Shown one piece after another: positions 15,654 to 27,171 of a DNA stretch of 64,000 bases (position 1 is the stretch's first letter; the number at the start of each line of letters is the position of its first letter). Where the stretch lies: the NCBI RefSeq assembly GCF_009707865.1, contig NZ_WMBA01000012.1, forward strand, positions 1 through 64,000. Reading direction: 5' to 3'. Source of the stretch: Amycolatopsis pithecellobii. GTDB taxonomy: Bacteria; Actinomycetota; Actinomycetes; Mycobacteriales; Pseudonocardiaceae. The notes beneath the pieces were generated by a model. It did not search any database. It saw only the letters and a list, made by a program, of their open reading frames with translations, and was not told the DNA's origin. A program made the translations under genes and the position numbers.

Positions 15654-17666
15654 ATGCGCAACAAGGGCCTTACCCGGCCGAGGATCGTGGCTCTGGTGGT
15701 GATCGGGCTGGTCCTGCTCGGTCTTGTCTACATCGGACTCCCGAGTGGACCGAAAGCCGTGGTACCGGAGGGCGCGCGGGCCGGGGACCTGAGCATGCAC
15801 TCGTGCAGCTACGACACGGAGAAGGGCACCCTCGGCGCCGACTGTGGCACGTTGGTCGTCCCCGAGAACCGCGACAAAGCCAACTCGCGTCTCATCGCCC
15901 TGCCGGTCGTGCGGATCCGGGCCACCGGCGCGAACCCCGCCGAACCCGTTTTCCGGCTGACCGGCGGTCCCGGCGCCACCAACATGTCCTTCCCACAGGC
16001 CGGCCGCCTGACCGCCAACCACGACGTCGTCCTCGTCGGCTACCGCGGCGTCGACGGCTCGACGGTCTTGGACTGTCCCGAGGTGACGGCGGAACTACGC
16101 AAGTCGGCCGATCTCGTGAGCCAGGAATCGTTCGACCGCCGCGGTGACGCGCTTGCGTTGTGCGCCAAGCGGTTGACCGCGCAGGGCGCCGACCTCGACG
16201 GATATTCACTGCCGCAGCGGGTCGACGACCTGGAGGCCGTGCGCACCGCACTCGGGTACCAGCAGATCGACCTGGTCAGCACGAGCGCCGGAACCCGCAC
16301 CGCGATGATCTACTCCTGGCGCCATCCCGAGTCGATCCGCCGGTCGGCGATGATCGGCGTGAACCCGCCCGGCCACTTCCTGTGGGACCCGAAGGTCACC
16401 GACGAGGAGCTCGGCTACTACTCGCAGCTGTGCGCCCGCGACGCCGGATGTGCGGCCCGTACCAACGATCTCGCCGGCTCGATGCGTGCCACCGCCGCGA
16501 ATCTGCCGGGCCACTGGCTGTTCCTGCCGATCAAGGACGGCAACGTCCGCGCCGCCGCGATGTGGGGTTTGTTCCACGCGACCGACGCGGCCGCGCCGCT
16601 GTACGCACCGGCGACGTTCGATGCGTGGCTGTCCGCAAAGGACGGTGACGCGAGCGGATTATGGGGTATGTCGACGTTGGCCGATTTGATGTTCCCGGAA
16701 ATGGCCGTGTGGGGCGAGTTCGCCGCGACGAGTTCGATCGACTCGGAGGCGGCGAAGGCGTACTACAACGCCGGTGGTGACCCGGGTTCCATCCTTGGCA
16801 ACGCGGGCGCGGATTTCCTGTGGGCCGGTGGGAAGGTGACCGGCGCGTGGCCGGCGAGCCCCGACTACGCCGGTTATCGCCAGGTCCAGCCGACGAACGT
16901 GGAGACGTTGCTCGTCAGCGGCACCGTCGACTTCTCCACCCCGAGGCAGGTGTCCGCCAAGGAGTTGCTGCCGGCGCTGCCGAACGGGCATCAGGTCGTG
17001 CTGTCGGAAATCGGGCACAACACCGACTTCTGGGCCTTCCAGCCCGCGGCGAGCGAACAGATGCTGACCGCGTTCTTCGACCGCGGCCAGATCGACACCT
17101 CCGCCTACCAGTCCCGCCCGGTCGATTTCGATCCCGGCTTCCTCAACTGGTCCACGATCGCCTGGACCATTCTCGGTGTCATGGCCGGTTTCGCCGTCGC
17201 CGCGCTCGCGCTGCTCGCCGGGATGGCGCGCCGCGTCCGTCGCCGCAGGAGCCTCGGGGAGAAGGCGAGTATCTGGCTGCGCACGCTGGCACCGGTCGTG
17301 CTGGGTCTGGGCGGCTGGTTCCTGGCCATCCTGGTGGTGCGGTCGCTGTTCCCCGGCACGTTCCTCGGCAACCGGCTGCTGGTGAGCGTCTCCATGGGAA
17401 TCGCCATCGGGCTCGGTGTTTTCCTGGCCTGGGTCAACCTCGACTGGGCGCGCGCCCGGCGCCGCCGTGGTCTGACGGTGGCGTTGGCCGGCTCGCTGCT
17501 CGGTGCGTGGCTCGGTGGCTTCGCGGGTGACGGGCTGATCGGCGTGCCGACGGCGCTCGTCTGCGCGGCCGCAACGAGCAACCTCGCGCTCATCGTGTTC
17601 GACATCATCACGGACGCGCGCACCCCGCGCGTCGCGCCCGAGCCGGTCACCGCCGAGATCGCATGA
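15654..17666 (+). CDS. Membrane-anchored alpha/beta hydrolase, S33 peptidase-like
   Basis: 670 residues. An N-terminal membrane helix (about residues 10-28) leads to an extracellular alpha/beta hydrolase domain of the proline iminopeptidase/tripeptidyl-peptidase type: VFRLTGGPGATN (oxyanion loop), VLVGYRGVDGS, nucleophile region VSTSAGTRTA (Ser near 210) and TAP-like C-terminal part with LLVSGTVDFSTP (Asp) and SEIGHNTDFWAF (His). The elbow reads SxSxG instead of the usual GxSxG. Four or so further helices follow (about residues 510-640), which is unusual for secreted S33 enzymes and would anchor both ends. Substrate is unknown; peptide or ester hydrolysis outside the membrane is likely. The GAGGAG before the ATG supports the start. 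Confidence 0.75.
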   Translation: MRNKGLTRPRIVALVVIGLVLLGLVYIGLPSGPKAVVPEGARAGDLSMHSCSYDTEKGTLGADCGTLVVPENRDKANSRLIALPVVRIRATGANPAEPVFRLTGGPGATNMSFPQAGRLTANHDVVLVGYRGVDGSTVLDCPEVTAELRKSADLVSQESFDRRGDALALCAKRLTAQGADLDGYSLPQRVDDLEAVRTALGYQQIDLVSTSAGTRTAMIYSWRHPESIRRSAMIGVNPPGHFLWDPKVTDEELGYYSQLCARDAGCAARTNDLAGSMRATAANLPGHWLFLPIKDGNVRAAAMWGLFHATDAAAPLYAPATFDAWLSAKDGDASGLWGMSTLADLMFPEMAVWGEFAATSSIDSEAAKAYYNAGGDPGSILGNAGADFLWAGGKVTGAWPASPDYAGYRQVQPTNVETLLVSGTVDFSTPRQVSAKELLPALPNGHQVVLSEIGHNTDFWAFQPAASEQMLTAFFDRGQIDTSAYQSRPVDFDPGFLNWSTIAWTILGVMAGFAVAALALLAGMARRVRRRRSLGEKASIWLRTLAPVVLGLGGWFLAILVVRSLFPGTFLGNRLLVSVSMGIAIGLGVFLAWVNLDWARARRRRGLTVALAGSLLGAWLGGFAGDGLIGVPTALVCAAATSNLALIVFDIITDARTPRVAPEPVTAEIA

Positions 17667-17733
17667 TCCGCGGGACAGTTGTGCTGCCCGGACGCCGGTG
17701 GCCCTGACGGACTTCGTTCAGTATCGTGGGTCG

Positions 17734-17795
17734 GGCCGAGAGGCGCTGCAACGGACCTCGCGTCCGCCACGCTCGGCCACGGAACAAGGGCGCCT
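17734..17795 (+). ncRNA. S-adenosylhomocysteine (SAH) riboswitch
   Basis: The leader of metH folds as the SAH riboswitch: P1 GGCCGAG (17734-17740) with CTCGGCC (17772-17778), the conserved core GGCGCTGCAA (17742-17751), P2 CGGAC (17752-17756) with GTCCG (17762-17766), the CCA-x-GCTCG joining strand, and a pseudoknot AGGCGC (17741-17746) with GCGCCT (17790-17795). The pseudoknot strands covary relative to the GAGCGC/GCGCTC I remember from proteobacterial examples, which argues for a real structure. The class switches on genes of SAH recycling when SAH accumulates, which fits metH downstream; its ribosome site follows 12 nt after the pseudoknot. Confidence 0.85.
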
Positions 17796-17818
17796 TCCTT
17801 GAGACGAGGGAGGCGTGG

Positions 17819-21424
<3,606 letters not shown>

Positions 21425-21489
21425 TTCCGCCTGGTAAACCAAAAACACGCGAACGTCTGCACGATGTGACATTGACAGTGCACGCCTGA

Positions 21490-23058
21490 ATGCGCGACAA
21501 ATGCAGGGTGCGCAAGCCGTTTCCAACCGGTGCGGATAGCCCTGGAACCCCGTCGGACCGCCGTTGGCCGGTACTCGCCGTGCTGTGCACCAGCCTGCTG
21601 CTCGCCGGTCTGGACCTCACGGTTCTCCATGTGGCGGTGCCGAGTCTGTCGCGTGAGCTGACTCCGAGCGGGCCCACATTGCTGTGGATCGTCGATGTCT
21701 ACTCGCTCGTGGTGGCCACGTTCTTGATCGTGTGCGGCGCGCTGGCCGACAAGCTCGGGCGCAAACGGATCGCGTTGAGCGGGTTCGCCCTGTTCGGTCT
21801 GTCCTCGCTGGCCGCGGCGTTCGCGCCGAACGCGGAACTGCTGATCGCCGCGCGCGCGGTACTGGGCCTGGGGACCGCGCTCATCATGGCCGCTACGGTG
21901 GCCATCATCCGCAACGTCTTCACCGATGACCGGGAGCGGGCGTTCGCGATCGGCGTGTGGACGGCGTCGCACAGCGTCGGCACCACGCTCGGCCCGCTCA
22001 TCGGCGGGGTGCTCGTGGAGCATTTCCGGTGGGGCACGGTGTTTCTGGTCAACGTGCCGATCGTGGCGGTGGTGCTGGTCGCCGGTGTGATCGTGATCCC
22101 CGAGTCCTACAACCCGCAACCGCGGCCGTGGGACGCGCCCAGTGTGGTGGTGTCGGTGCTGGGACTGGCCGGCTTCGTCTACGGCTTGAAACAGGCCGCC
22201 TCGCCGGGCGATCTGACCCCGTTCGCGGTGATCGCCGGTGTTGCCGGGCTCGCCATGCTGGTGTGGTTCGTGCTGCGGCAGCGGCGGGTGCGCCACCCGC
22301 TGATGGACCTGACCCTGTTCCGCAACCGGCGTTTTTCGGTGGCGGTGCTCGCGGTGTTCGGCTGCTTCGGTTCGTATGTGGCGATGCTTTTCCTGCTGAT
22401 GCAATGGTTGCAGCAGACGCGTGAGTTCAGTCCACTGGACGCCGGGCTGGCGATCGTGCCGCTTGCGGTGGCGAACGCGCTGGGCGCGACACTCGCGCCC
22501 GCGATCGCCGACCGGCTGGGGCATCGCGCGACCATGACCGTCGCGCTGGCGGCGTTCGGTGTCGCGCTCGCCTTCTTCGCGCTGAGTTCCACCGGATACC
22601 CCATGCTGGTCGCGGTATTGGTGGTGGCCGGATTCGGCGCGGGAATCATCATGACCTCGGGCGCGGATTCCATCACGGCGGCGGTGCGCCCGGAACGCGC
22701 CGGGGAGGCCGCGGCCATTCAGGAAACGTCGTTCGAGCTGTCTTCGGGAGCCGGGGTGGCGGTACTGGGCAGCGTGCTTGCCCTGGTTTACCAATGGCGA
22801 TTCTCGGCGCCGGTTTCGCCGGACGTCGCGGCGTCCGCGCGTGAGACGATCGGCAACGCCGAGCGGGTCGCCGCCGGGTTGCCGGCACGTGACGCGGGCC
22901 TGGTGCTGAGCGCGGCGGAACACGCCTATGACGACGGAATCCGGGTGGCACTGGGCATGGCGGCGGTGGTGCTGCTGGTCATGGCCGCGGTGGTCGCCGT
23001 GTTGCTGCGACCGCCGGCGTGGTCGAAATCGAGACCGGGGGAGCCGCTTCCGGCTTGA
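21490..23058 (+). CDS. DHA2-family major facilitator (drug:H+ antiporter, 14 helices)
   Basis: 522 residues with 14 predicted membrane helices. Features are LDLTVLHVAVPSL in helix 1, LLWIVDVYSLVVA, the loop motif GALADKLGRKR, the antiporter motif C region SVGTTLGPLIGGVL in helix 5, and a long C-terminal half. The ATG at 21490 precedes a short hydrophilic tail, PTGADSPGTPSDRR. Relatives export drugs, dyes or pathway intermediates. No TetR or MarR regulator is adjacent. A strong terminator follows, separating it from the catabolic operon. Confidence 0.88.
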   Translation: MRDKCRVRKPFPTGADSPGTPSDRRWPVLAVLCTSLLLAGLDLTVLHVAVPSLSRELTPSGPTLLWIVDVYSLVVATFLIVCGALADKLGRKRIALSGFALFGLSSLAAAFAPNAELLIAARAVLGLGTALIMAATVAIIRNVFTDDRERAFAIGVWTASHSVGTTLGPLIGGVLVEHFRWGTVFLVNVPIVAVVLVAGVIVIPESYNPQPRPWDAPSVVVSVLGLAGFVYGLKQAASPGDLTPFAVIAGVAGLAMLVWFVLRQRRVRHPLMDLTLFRNRRFSVAVLAVFGCFGSYVAMLFLLMQWLQQTREFSPLDAGLAIVPLAVANALGATLAPAIADRLGHRATMTVALAAFGVALAFFALSSTGYPMLVAVLVVAGFGAGIIMTSGADSITAAVRPERAGEAAAIQETSFELSSGAGVAVLGSVLALVYQWRFSAPVSPDVAASARETIGNAERVAAGLPARDAGLVLSAAEHAYDDGIRVALGMAAVVLLVMAAVVAVLLRPPAWSKSRPGEPLPA

Positions 23059-23071
23059 TTCACGCGGTGTG

Positions 23072-23122
23072 ATTCCCGCTTCGCGCAGTGGAGCGGGAAT
23101 TTCGGCGCGCATTTTTTCTTTT
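23072..23122 (+). terminator. Intrinsic terminator with T run
   Basis: A 9-bp stem ATTCCCGCT (23072-23080) / AGCGGGAAT (23092-23100) is followed by a T-rich tract (23112-23122). It ends transcription of the DHA2 exporter. Further on to 23228 the DNA is unusually AT-rich and probably holds the promoter of the next operon. Confidence 0.75.
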
Positions 23123-23228
23123 CGGAATCAGGGTGAACTAATTGGTCCGATCGGTGGTTTTCCGCTCATTTCGGTGAACTTAACATTCTTTTCCCGGGGT
23201 TGCCGGGCGGTGAGCCGAAAGGAAACTC

Positions 23229-23786
23229 ATGTTTTCAGCAGACAAAACGGTTTCCGGCGTGTTGTCCGGACTGGACTTGTTCGTGGGCGGCCCCATTCAG
23301 CACGCCATCCGGCCGGATGGCTTCACGGTTGCCTTGCAGGAGACCATTCAGCTGGCGTTGTCCACTTTGGGCGGCCACGGCGCGCACCTGTTTTCCGCGC
23401 ACACGGTCGAAGAATTCGGCGACCGCACCGCGCATTACACGCCGGAGCAGGTGGCGGCGCGGGACCTGCGGTGGATGTCGAAATGCGACGTGTTCGTGCC
23501 GGTGCTGCCGGTCGGGGCGGACGGGGTGCTCATGCGCACCGACGGCACCCATGTCGAACTGGGCTGGGCCACCGCGCTGGGCAGACCGATCGTGCTGCTG
23601 ACCCGGCAGCCGGTGGTCGAGTCGGCGAGCCACCTGCTCAAGGGGCTGCCGGTGATCGGTGACGTCCAGCTGCTGGACATCGACCGGTTCGCGCGCTCGC
23701 CGTTCCTGCTCGTCGAATGTGTCCTGCGGGCCACCCAGCGGCAGCGCGAGGCCGTGCTGAGCAGCCGGCTCGCCGTCCACGCCTGA
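23229..23786 (+). CDS. Nucleoside 2-deoxyribosyltransferase-like protein
   Basis: 185 residues, ATG after CGAAAGGA. The Rossmann-like nucleoside deoxyribosyltransferase pattern is visible: DLFVGGPIQHA at the N-terminus, AARDLRWMSKCDVFVPVLP in the middle, and TDGTHVELGWATALGRPIVLL, where the Glu of HVELG corresponds to the catalytic nucleophile in that family. True enzymes swap bases on deoxyribose; fused or stand-alone relatives cleave N-glycosides. It is the first of four tightly spaced plus-strand genes. In this setting it may split an N-glycosidic or similar bond before the ring is attacked. Function is inferred from motif only. Confidence 0.7.
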   Translation: MFSADKTVSGVLSGLDLFVGGPIQHAIRPDGFTVALQETIQLALSTLGGHGAHLFSAHTVEEFGDRTAHYTPEQVAARDLRWMSKCDVFVPVLPVGADGVLMRTDGTHVELGWATALGRPIVLLTRQPVVESASHLLKGLPVIGDVQLLDIDRFARSPFLLVECVLRATQRQREAVLSSRLAVHA

Positions 23787-23802
23787 GCGGCCGGGAGAAA
23801 CC

Positions 23803-24666
23803 GTGTACACACCCGATGAGGTCGATGTGCTGGGTCTGCGACTGGAGAACCCGGTCGTGGTCGGTTCGGGTCTGCTGACCGACCAGGCCCGCACCATCCG
23901 GCGGCTGCTGGAAACCGGCGCGGGCGCGGTGGTGACGAAGACGATCCATCCGAGCCCGCCGCAGGGTCTCGACGAGCGAATTTTCCGGCTGCCGACCGGA
24001 ATGCTCAACAGCACCACCTACTCGAAACGTCCGGTCGAGGAGTGGCTGGGCCACCTGCGTTCCTTCGCCGGTGACCGGCTACCGGTGATCGCCTCGGTGC
24101 ACGCGGACACGCCCGCGGAGCTGGCCGAGCTGGCGTCGGCGGTCACCGGGGCGGGCAGTCCCGCGCTGGAACTGGGCATTTCGTGCCTGAACGAGGAGGA
24201 CGGGCTGCAGGACACGCCGGAACGGGTCGCGGCCTACACCGCGGCGGTGCGGCGGGTGACAGACCGGCCGTTGTCGGTGAAGCTCGCGGTCGGTGAGGGA
24301 CTGCTGAGCCGGGCGCGTGCCGCGGTGGCGGCGGGCGCGGACGCGCTGAGTATCAGCGACACGATCCCGGGCGCGGCGGTCGCCGCCGGGGGCGGGCTGG
24401 AACTGGGCGGGGTGTTCGGTTACTCGGGCCCGGCGATCAAGCCGCTGGTGCTGGCGGCGTTGTGGACGTTGCGGCGGCAGGGAATCACGGTGCCGGTGCT
24501 CGCCATCGGCGGGGTGAACACCGCCGAGGACGTGCGGGACTATCTCGCGGTCGGTGCGTGTGTGGCACAGGTCTATACCGCGCTGCACACCGACATGTAC
24601 GGCACGCTCGCCCGGATCGTCGCGGGTGTCCGCGCGCTGGCGGATCCCGCGCGGGTGGGCGCATGA
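23803..24666 (+). CDS. Dihydroorotate dehydrogenase-like FMN protein
   Basis: 287 residues, GTG start 23803 behind GGGAG. It has the (beta/alpha)8 FMN barrel of class 1 dihydroorotate and dihydropyrimidine dehydrogenases: NPVVVGSGLLTDQAR, GAVVTKTI, LELGISCLNEEDG, LSVKLAVGEG, ADALSISDT and the phosphate-binding end VLAIGGVNTAEDVRDYLAVGACVAQVYTAL. The segment where DHODs keep the catalytic Cys or Ser (after the NxSCPN-like strand) reads GISCLNEEDG. No electron-transfer subunit is next to it. It probably reduces or oxidises a C-C or C-N double bond in a ring substrate. It overlaps the next gene by 4 nt. Confidence 0.8.
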   Translation: MYTPDEVDVLGLRLENPVVVGSGLLTDQARTIRRLLETGAGAVVTKTIHPSPPQGLDERIFRLPTGMLNSTTYSKRPVEEWLGHLRSFAGDRLPVIASVHADTPAELAELASAVTGAGSPALELGISCLNEEDGLQDTPERVAAYTAAVRRVTDRPLSVKLAVGEGLLSRARAAVAAGADALSISDTIPGAAVAAGGGLELGGVFGYSGPAIKPLVLAALWTLRRQGITVPVLAIGGVNTAEDVRDYLAVGACVAQVYTALHTDMYGTLARIVAGVRALADPARVGA

Positions 24667-25433
24667 CGGCGCGAATCTACGCCGAGTTCACCAGCGCCGA
24701 GGTGGTCGAGGCGGTACGCGGGGCGACGCTGGTGTGGCCGGTCGGCAGCACCGAACAACACGGACCGCATCTGCCGCTGAGCGTGGACGCGGTGCTGGCC
24801 GAGTCGTTCGCGTACGGTCTGGCGGACCGGCTGGACGCGATCGTGCTGCCCACTGTCACCGTCGGCGCCCGATCCCTGCCACAGAGCGGAGGCGGGCTCG
24901 CGTTCCCCGGCACGCTCTACGCGGCGGGCCCGGAACTGATCCGGTACCTGGCCGAGGTGCTGCGCTCGCTGGCGCGGTTGCCGTTCGCACGGTTGGTGGT
25001 GCTCAACGGCCACTTCGAGAACGAGGCCCTGCTGCTGGAGGCGCTCGACGAGGCCTGCCGCGACGGCGGGCTCGCCGACCGTGAGGTCCTCGCGTTCTCG
25101 TGGTGGAGCCTGGTGGACGAGCAGTGGGCGCGCGCTCAGGACGAGCATTTCCCGGGCTGGCACGCCGAACACGCCGGCCACACCGAGACCAGCCTGATGT
25201 TGCACCTGCGCCCGGACCTGGTGCGCCCGGCGCGGCCCGAGCACAAGAACCCGCCACCCGCGGGCGTGTACGTCCACCCGATCGACGTGGCGGCGGCGAG
25301 TACCGACGGGGTGCTGTCCCGCACCTCCGGCGCGAGCGCCGAAGCCGGGGCGGCGCTGTTCGAGCATGTGGTGCGCCGCGCCACCGAACGAATCGCCACC
25401 GGCTTCGACCTCATCCGGCGCGCCCACTCCTGA
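24663..25433 (+). CDS. Creatininase family amidohydrolase
   Basis: 256 residues from ATG 24663 (ATGA overlap). Metal ligands of the creatininase/FAPy-deformylase fold are present: PVGSTEQHGPHLPLSVD (Glu, His, Asp), VVLNGHFENE (His) and HAGHTETSLML (Glu). Family members open cyclic amidines or amides such as creatinine, remove formyl from formamidopyrimidines, or process the mycofactocin precursor; no mycofactocin maturation genes are seen here, so a ring-opening or deformylating role in this operon is preferred. It is followed by the FMN monooxygenase after 22 nt. Confidence 0.85.
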   Translation: MTARIYAEFTSAEVVEAVRGATLVWPVGSTEQHGPHLPLSVDAVLAESFAYGLADRLDAIVLPTVTVGARSLPQSGGGLAFPGTLYAAGPELIRYLAEVLRSLARLPFARLVVLNGHFENEALLLEALDEACRDGGLADREVLAFSWWSLVDEQWARAQDEHFPGWHAEHAGHTETSLMLHLRPDLVRPARPEHKNPPPAGVYVHPIDVAAASTDGVLSRTSGASAEAGAALFEHVVRRATERIATGFDLIRRAHS

Positions 25434-25455
25434 TCCCGAAAGGAAGCCGCACACG

Positions 25456-26769
25456 ATGGCCTCTCCCTTCCACCTGGCGTTCATCCTGAACTTCACCACC
25501 GACGACTGGCGTGGCCCGTTCGGCACCGGCGGCAGGCCATGGGACGGTGATTTCCACATCGGGGTGGCGCAAGCGCTCGAACGGGCCTGCCTCGACTACG
25601 TGATCATCGAAGACAAACTGATGGTGCCGGAGATCTACGGCGGCAGTGCGGCCGCGTCGCTGCGGCAGGCGGCGATCGCGCCCAAACACGACCCGGTGCC
25701 ACTCGCCGCGGCGATGGGCAAGGCCACCACGGAGCTGGGCATCGTCGCCACACTGTCCACAATGGCCTATCCGCCGTTCATGACCGCCCGTCTTTCGTCT
25801 ACAATGGACAGCTTGTTGCGTGGGCGCTTCGGGTGGAACATCGTGACCAGCGCGGAGGACCTGGCCGCGCAGAACTTCGGGATGGACCGGCTGCCCTCCC
25901 GTGAGGAACGCTATGAGATGGCCGACGAATACGTCGACCTGGTGCGGCAGCTGTTCGAATCGTGGGACGCAGACGCGCTCGTGATCGACCGGGAGAAGGG
26001 GATCTACGCCGATCCGGACAAGGTCCGGCCGATCAACTTCCGCGGCAAGTACTTCTCCTCGCGCGGTCCGCTGAACACGGTGCCTTCGCCGCAGCACCGG
26101 CCCGCGTTCGTGCAGGCGGGTGCCTCACCGCGGGGACGCCGGTTCGCGGCGCGCAACGCGGACTCCGTCATCGCCATCGCCAACGGTGTCGAGGAGATGA
26201 AACGGTTCCGGGACGACGTGCGCGCCGAGGCGGTGAACCAGGGCCGCGACCCGGACGGTATCAAGATCCTGTTCTGCGTCACGCCCGCGCTCGGGGAGAC
26301 CGACCGGGAGGCGCGGGAACGGCATGAGCGGATGGTGCAGGCCGACGAGTTCATCCAGGACGTGCTGGTACAGGTCTCCGCGCTGACCCAGATCGACTTC
26401 GCGCGGTTCCCGCTCGATGAACCGTTGCCCCGCAAGCTGGAGACCAACGGGGAGAAGGGGACGCTGGACCAGTTCCAGCAGTGGGGCAGCGGGAAGACGT
26501 TGCGGCAGCTGGTCACCGACAACGCGGGCGGGCTGGTGTCGTCGGTCGAGCTGATCGGCACGCCCGACACGGTGGCCGCCCGCATGGGCGAGGTGATGGC
26601 CGAGGTCGGCGGGGACGGGTTCATGCTGACCACCCCGCTGCTGCGACTGAACCGCCGCTACATCGCCGACCTGACCGACGGCCTGATCCCGGCCCTCCAG
26701 CGCCGCGGCCTCGCCCGCGCCGCCTACGAACCGGGCCGGACACTGCGGCAACGCCTGCTGGAATTCTGA
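25456..26769 (+). CDS. Luciferase-like FMN-dependent monooxygenase (NtaA/DszA branch)
   Basis: 437 residues from ATG 25456 behind GAAAGGAAG. It belongs to the long, two-component subgroup of flavin monooxygenases (nitrilotriacetate, EDTA, dibenzothiophene-sulfone enzymes). Landmarks are DYVIIEDKLM near residue 50, DPVPLAAAMGKATTELG, GRFGWNIVTS, RYEMADEYVDLVRQLF, the FRGKYFSSRGPLN insert, HRPAFVQAGASPRGRRFAARNAD and DTVAARMGEVMAEVGGDGFM. Such enzymes need FMNH2 from a separate reductase, which is not in the operon. Oxidative C-N or C-S cleavage is the expected chemistry; with amidohydrolase neighbours C-N is more likely. Last gene of the plus-strand operon. Confidence 0.88.
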   Translation: MASPFHLAFILNFTTDDWRGPFGTGGRPWDGDFHIGVAQALERACLDYVIIEDKLMVPEIYGGSAAASLRQAAIAPKHDPVPLAAAMGKATTELGIVATLSTMAYPPFMTARLSSTMDSLLRGRFGWNIVTSAEDLAAQNFGMDRLPSREERYEMADEYVDLVRQLFESWDADALVIDREKGIYADPDKVRPINFRGKYFSSRGPLNTVPSPQHRPAFVQAGASPRGRRFAARNADSVIAIANGVEEMKRFRDDVRAEAVNQGRDPDGIKILFCVTPALGETDREARERHERMVQADEFIQDVLVQVSALTQIDFARFPLDEPLPRKLETNGEKGTLDQFQQWGSGKTLRQLVTDNAGGLVSSVELIGTPDTVAARMGEVMAEVGGDGFMLTTPLLRLNRRYIADLTDGLIPALQRRGLARAAYEPGRTLRQRLLEF

Positions 26770-26905
26770 CCGCGGCCTCCGGGCCGGACTTGACCTCAAG
26801 CCGACAACCTCGCCGGTTTCGTGTGGGCGGCAAGTTCGTCCTCGGCCCGGTGGTCGACCGGTTCGGCATACGACGGCCCGGGCACTGTCGCGTGGCGATA
26901 ACCAG

Positions 26906-26970
26906 TCCGGGTTTGCCCGGAAGGCCAAGGAAATCCGGCCGGAAGCCACCCTCCGTGGGCCCGGAGGGTG
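26906..26970. terminator. Two hairpins between convergent operons
   Basis: TCCGGG-TTTG-CCCGGA (26906-26921) and CACCCTCC-N8-GGAGGGTG (26947-26970) lie between the monooxygenase and the small AtzG-like gene. The second starts 9 nt after the small gene's stop and probably ends the long minus-strand transcript. The remaining 26770-26905 holds only a CTTGACCTCAAG palindrome (26789-26800). Confidence 0.65.
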
Positions 26971-26979
26971 ACGCGGCGG

Positions 26980-27159
26980 TCAGAGTTCGGCGCGGAAGAT
27001 CAGACCCGGCTCCTCGTACCTCGCTTCCGCGACCGCGTACAGTTTGTCGATTTCGGTGGCCCTGGCGGGGAAGCTCGCGATCATCAGCGCGACTTCCTCG
27101 GTCAACGGGTTCAGTCCGGCCGCGGCGAGCAGAGCCGGGACGACGACCGTGGGATCCAT
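26980..27159 (-). CDS. AtzG-like small protein (DUF4089 type)
   Basis: 59 residues, MDPTVVVPALLAAAG at the start and YEEPGLIFRAEL at the end. Size, the helical repeat pattern and the closing LIFRAEL fit the AtzG-like/DUF4089 group. In the cyanuric-acid pathway of Pseudomonas ADP, AtzG binds the amidase AtzE (1-carboxybiuret hydrolase) and is needed for its folding or activity. Here it lies 12 nt downstream of an AtzE-size amidase gene; an AAGGAAAA site precedes its ATG. It is the last gene of the long operon. Partner identity (the 27172 amidase rather than the other two) is inferred from position. Confidence 0.7.
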   Translation of the reverse strand: MDPTVVVPALLAAAGLNPLTEEVALMIASFPARATEIDKLYAVAEARYEEPGLIFRAEL

Positions 27160-27171
27160 GCGTTTTCCTTT

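Noticed and set aside
26789-26800. CTTGACCTCAAG palindrome resembling a MerR/SoxR-type promoter element
   Set aside because: It lies just after the monooxygenase stop in a convergent region with no gene to drive; the second half of a typical box is missing.
26770-26946. Possible gene fragment (GGKFVLGPVVDRFGI) after the monooxygenase
   Set aside because: Too short, no start or ribosome site, and no convincing parent family.
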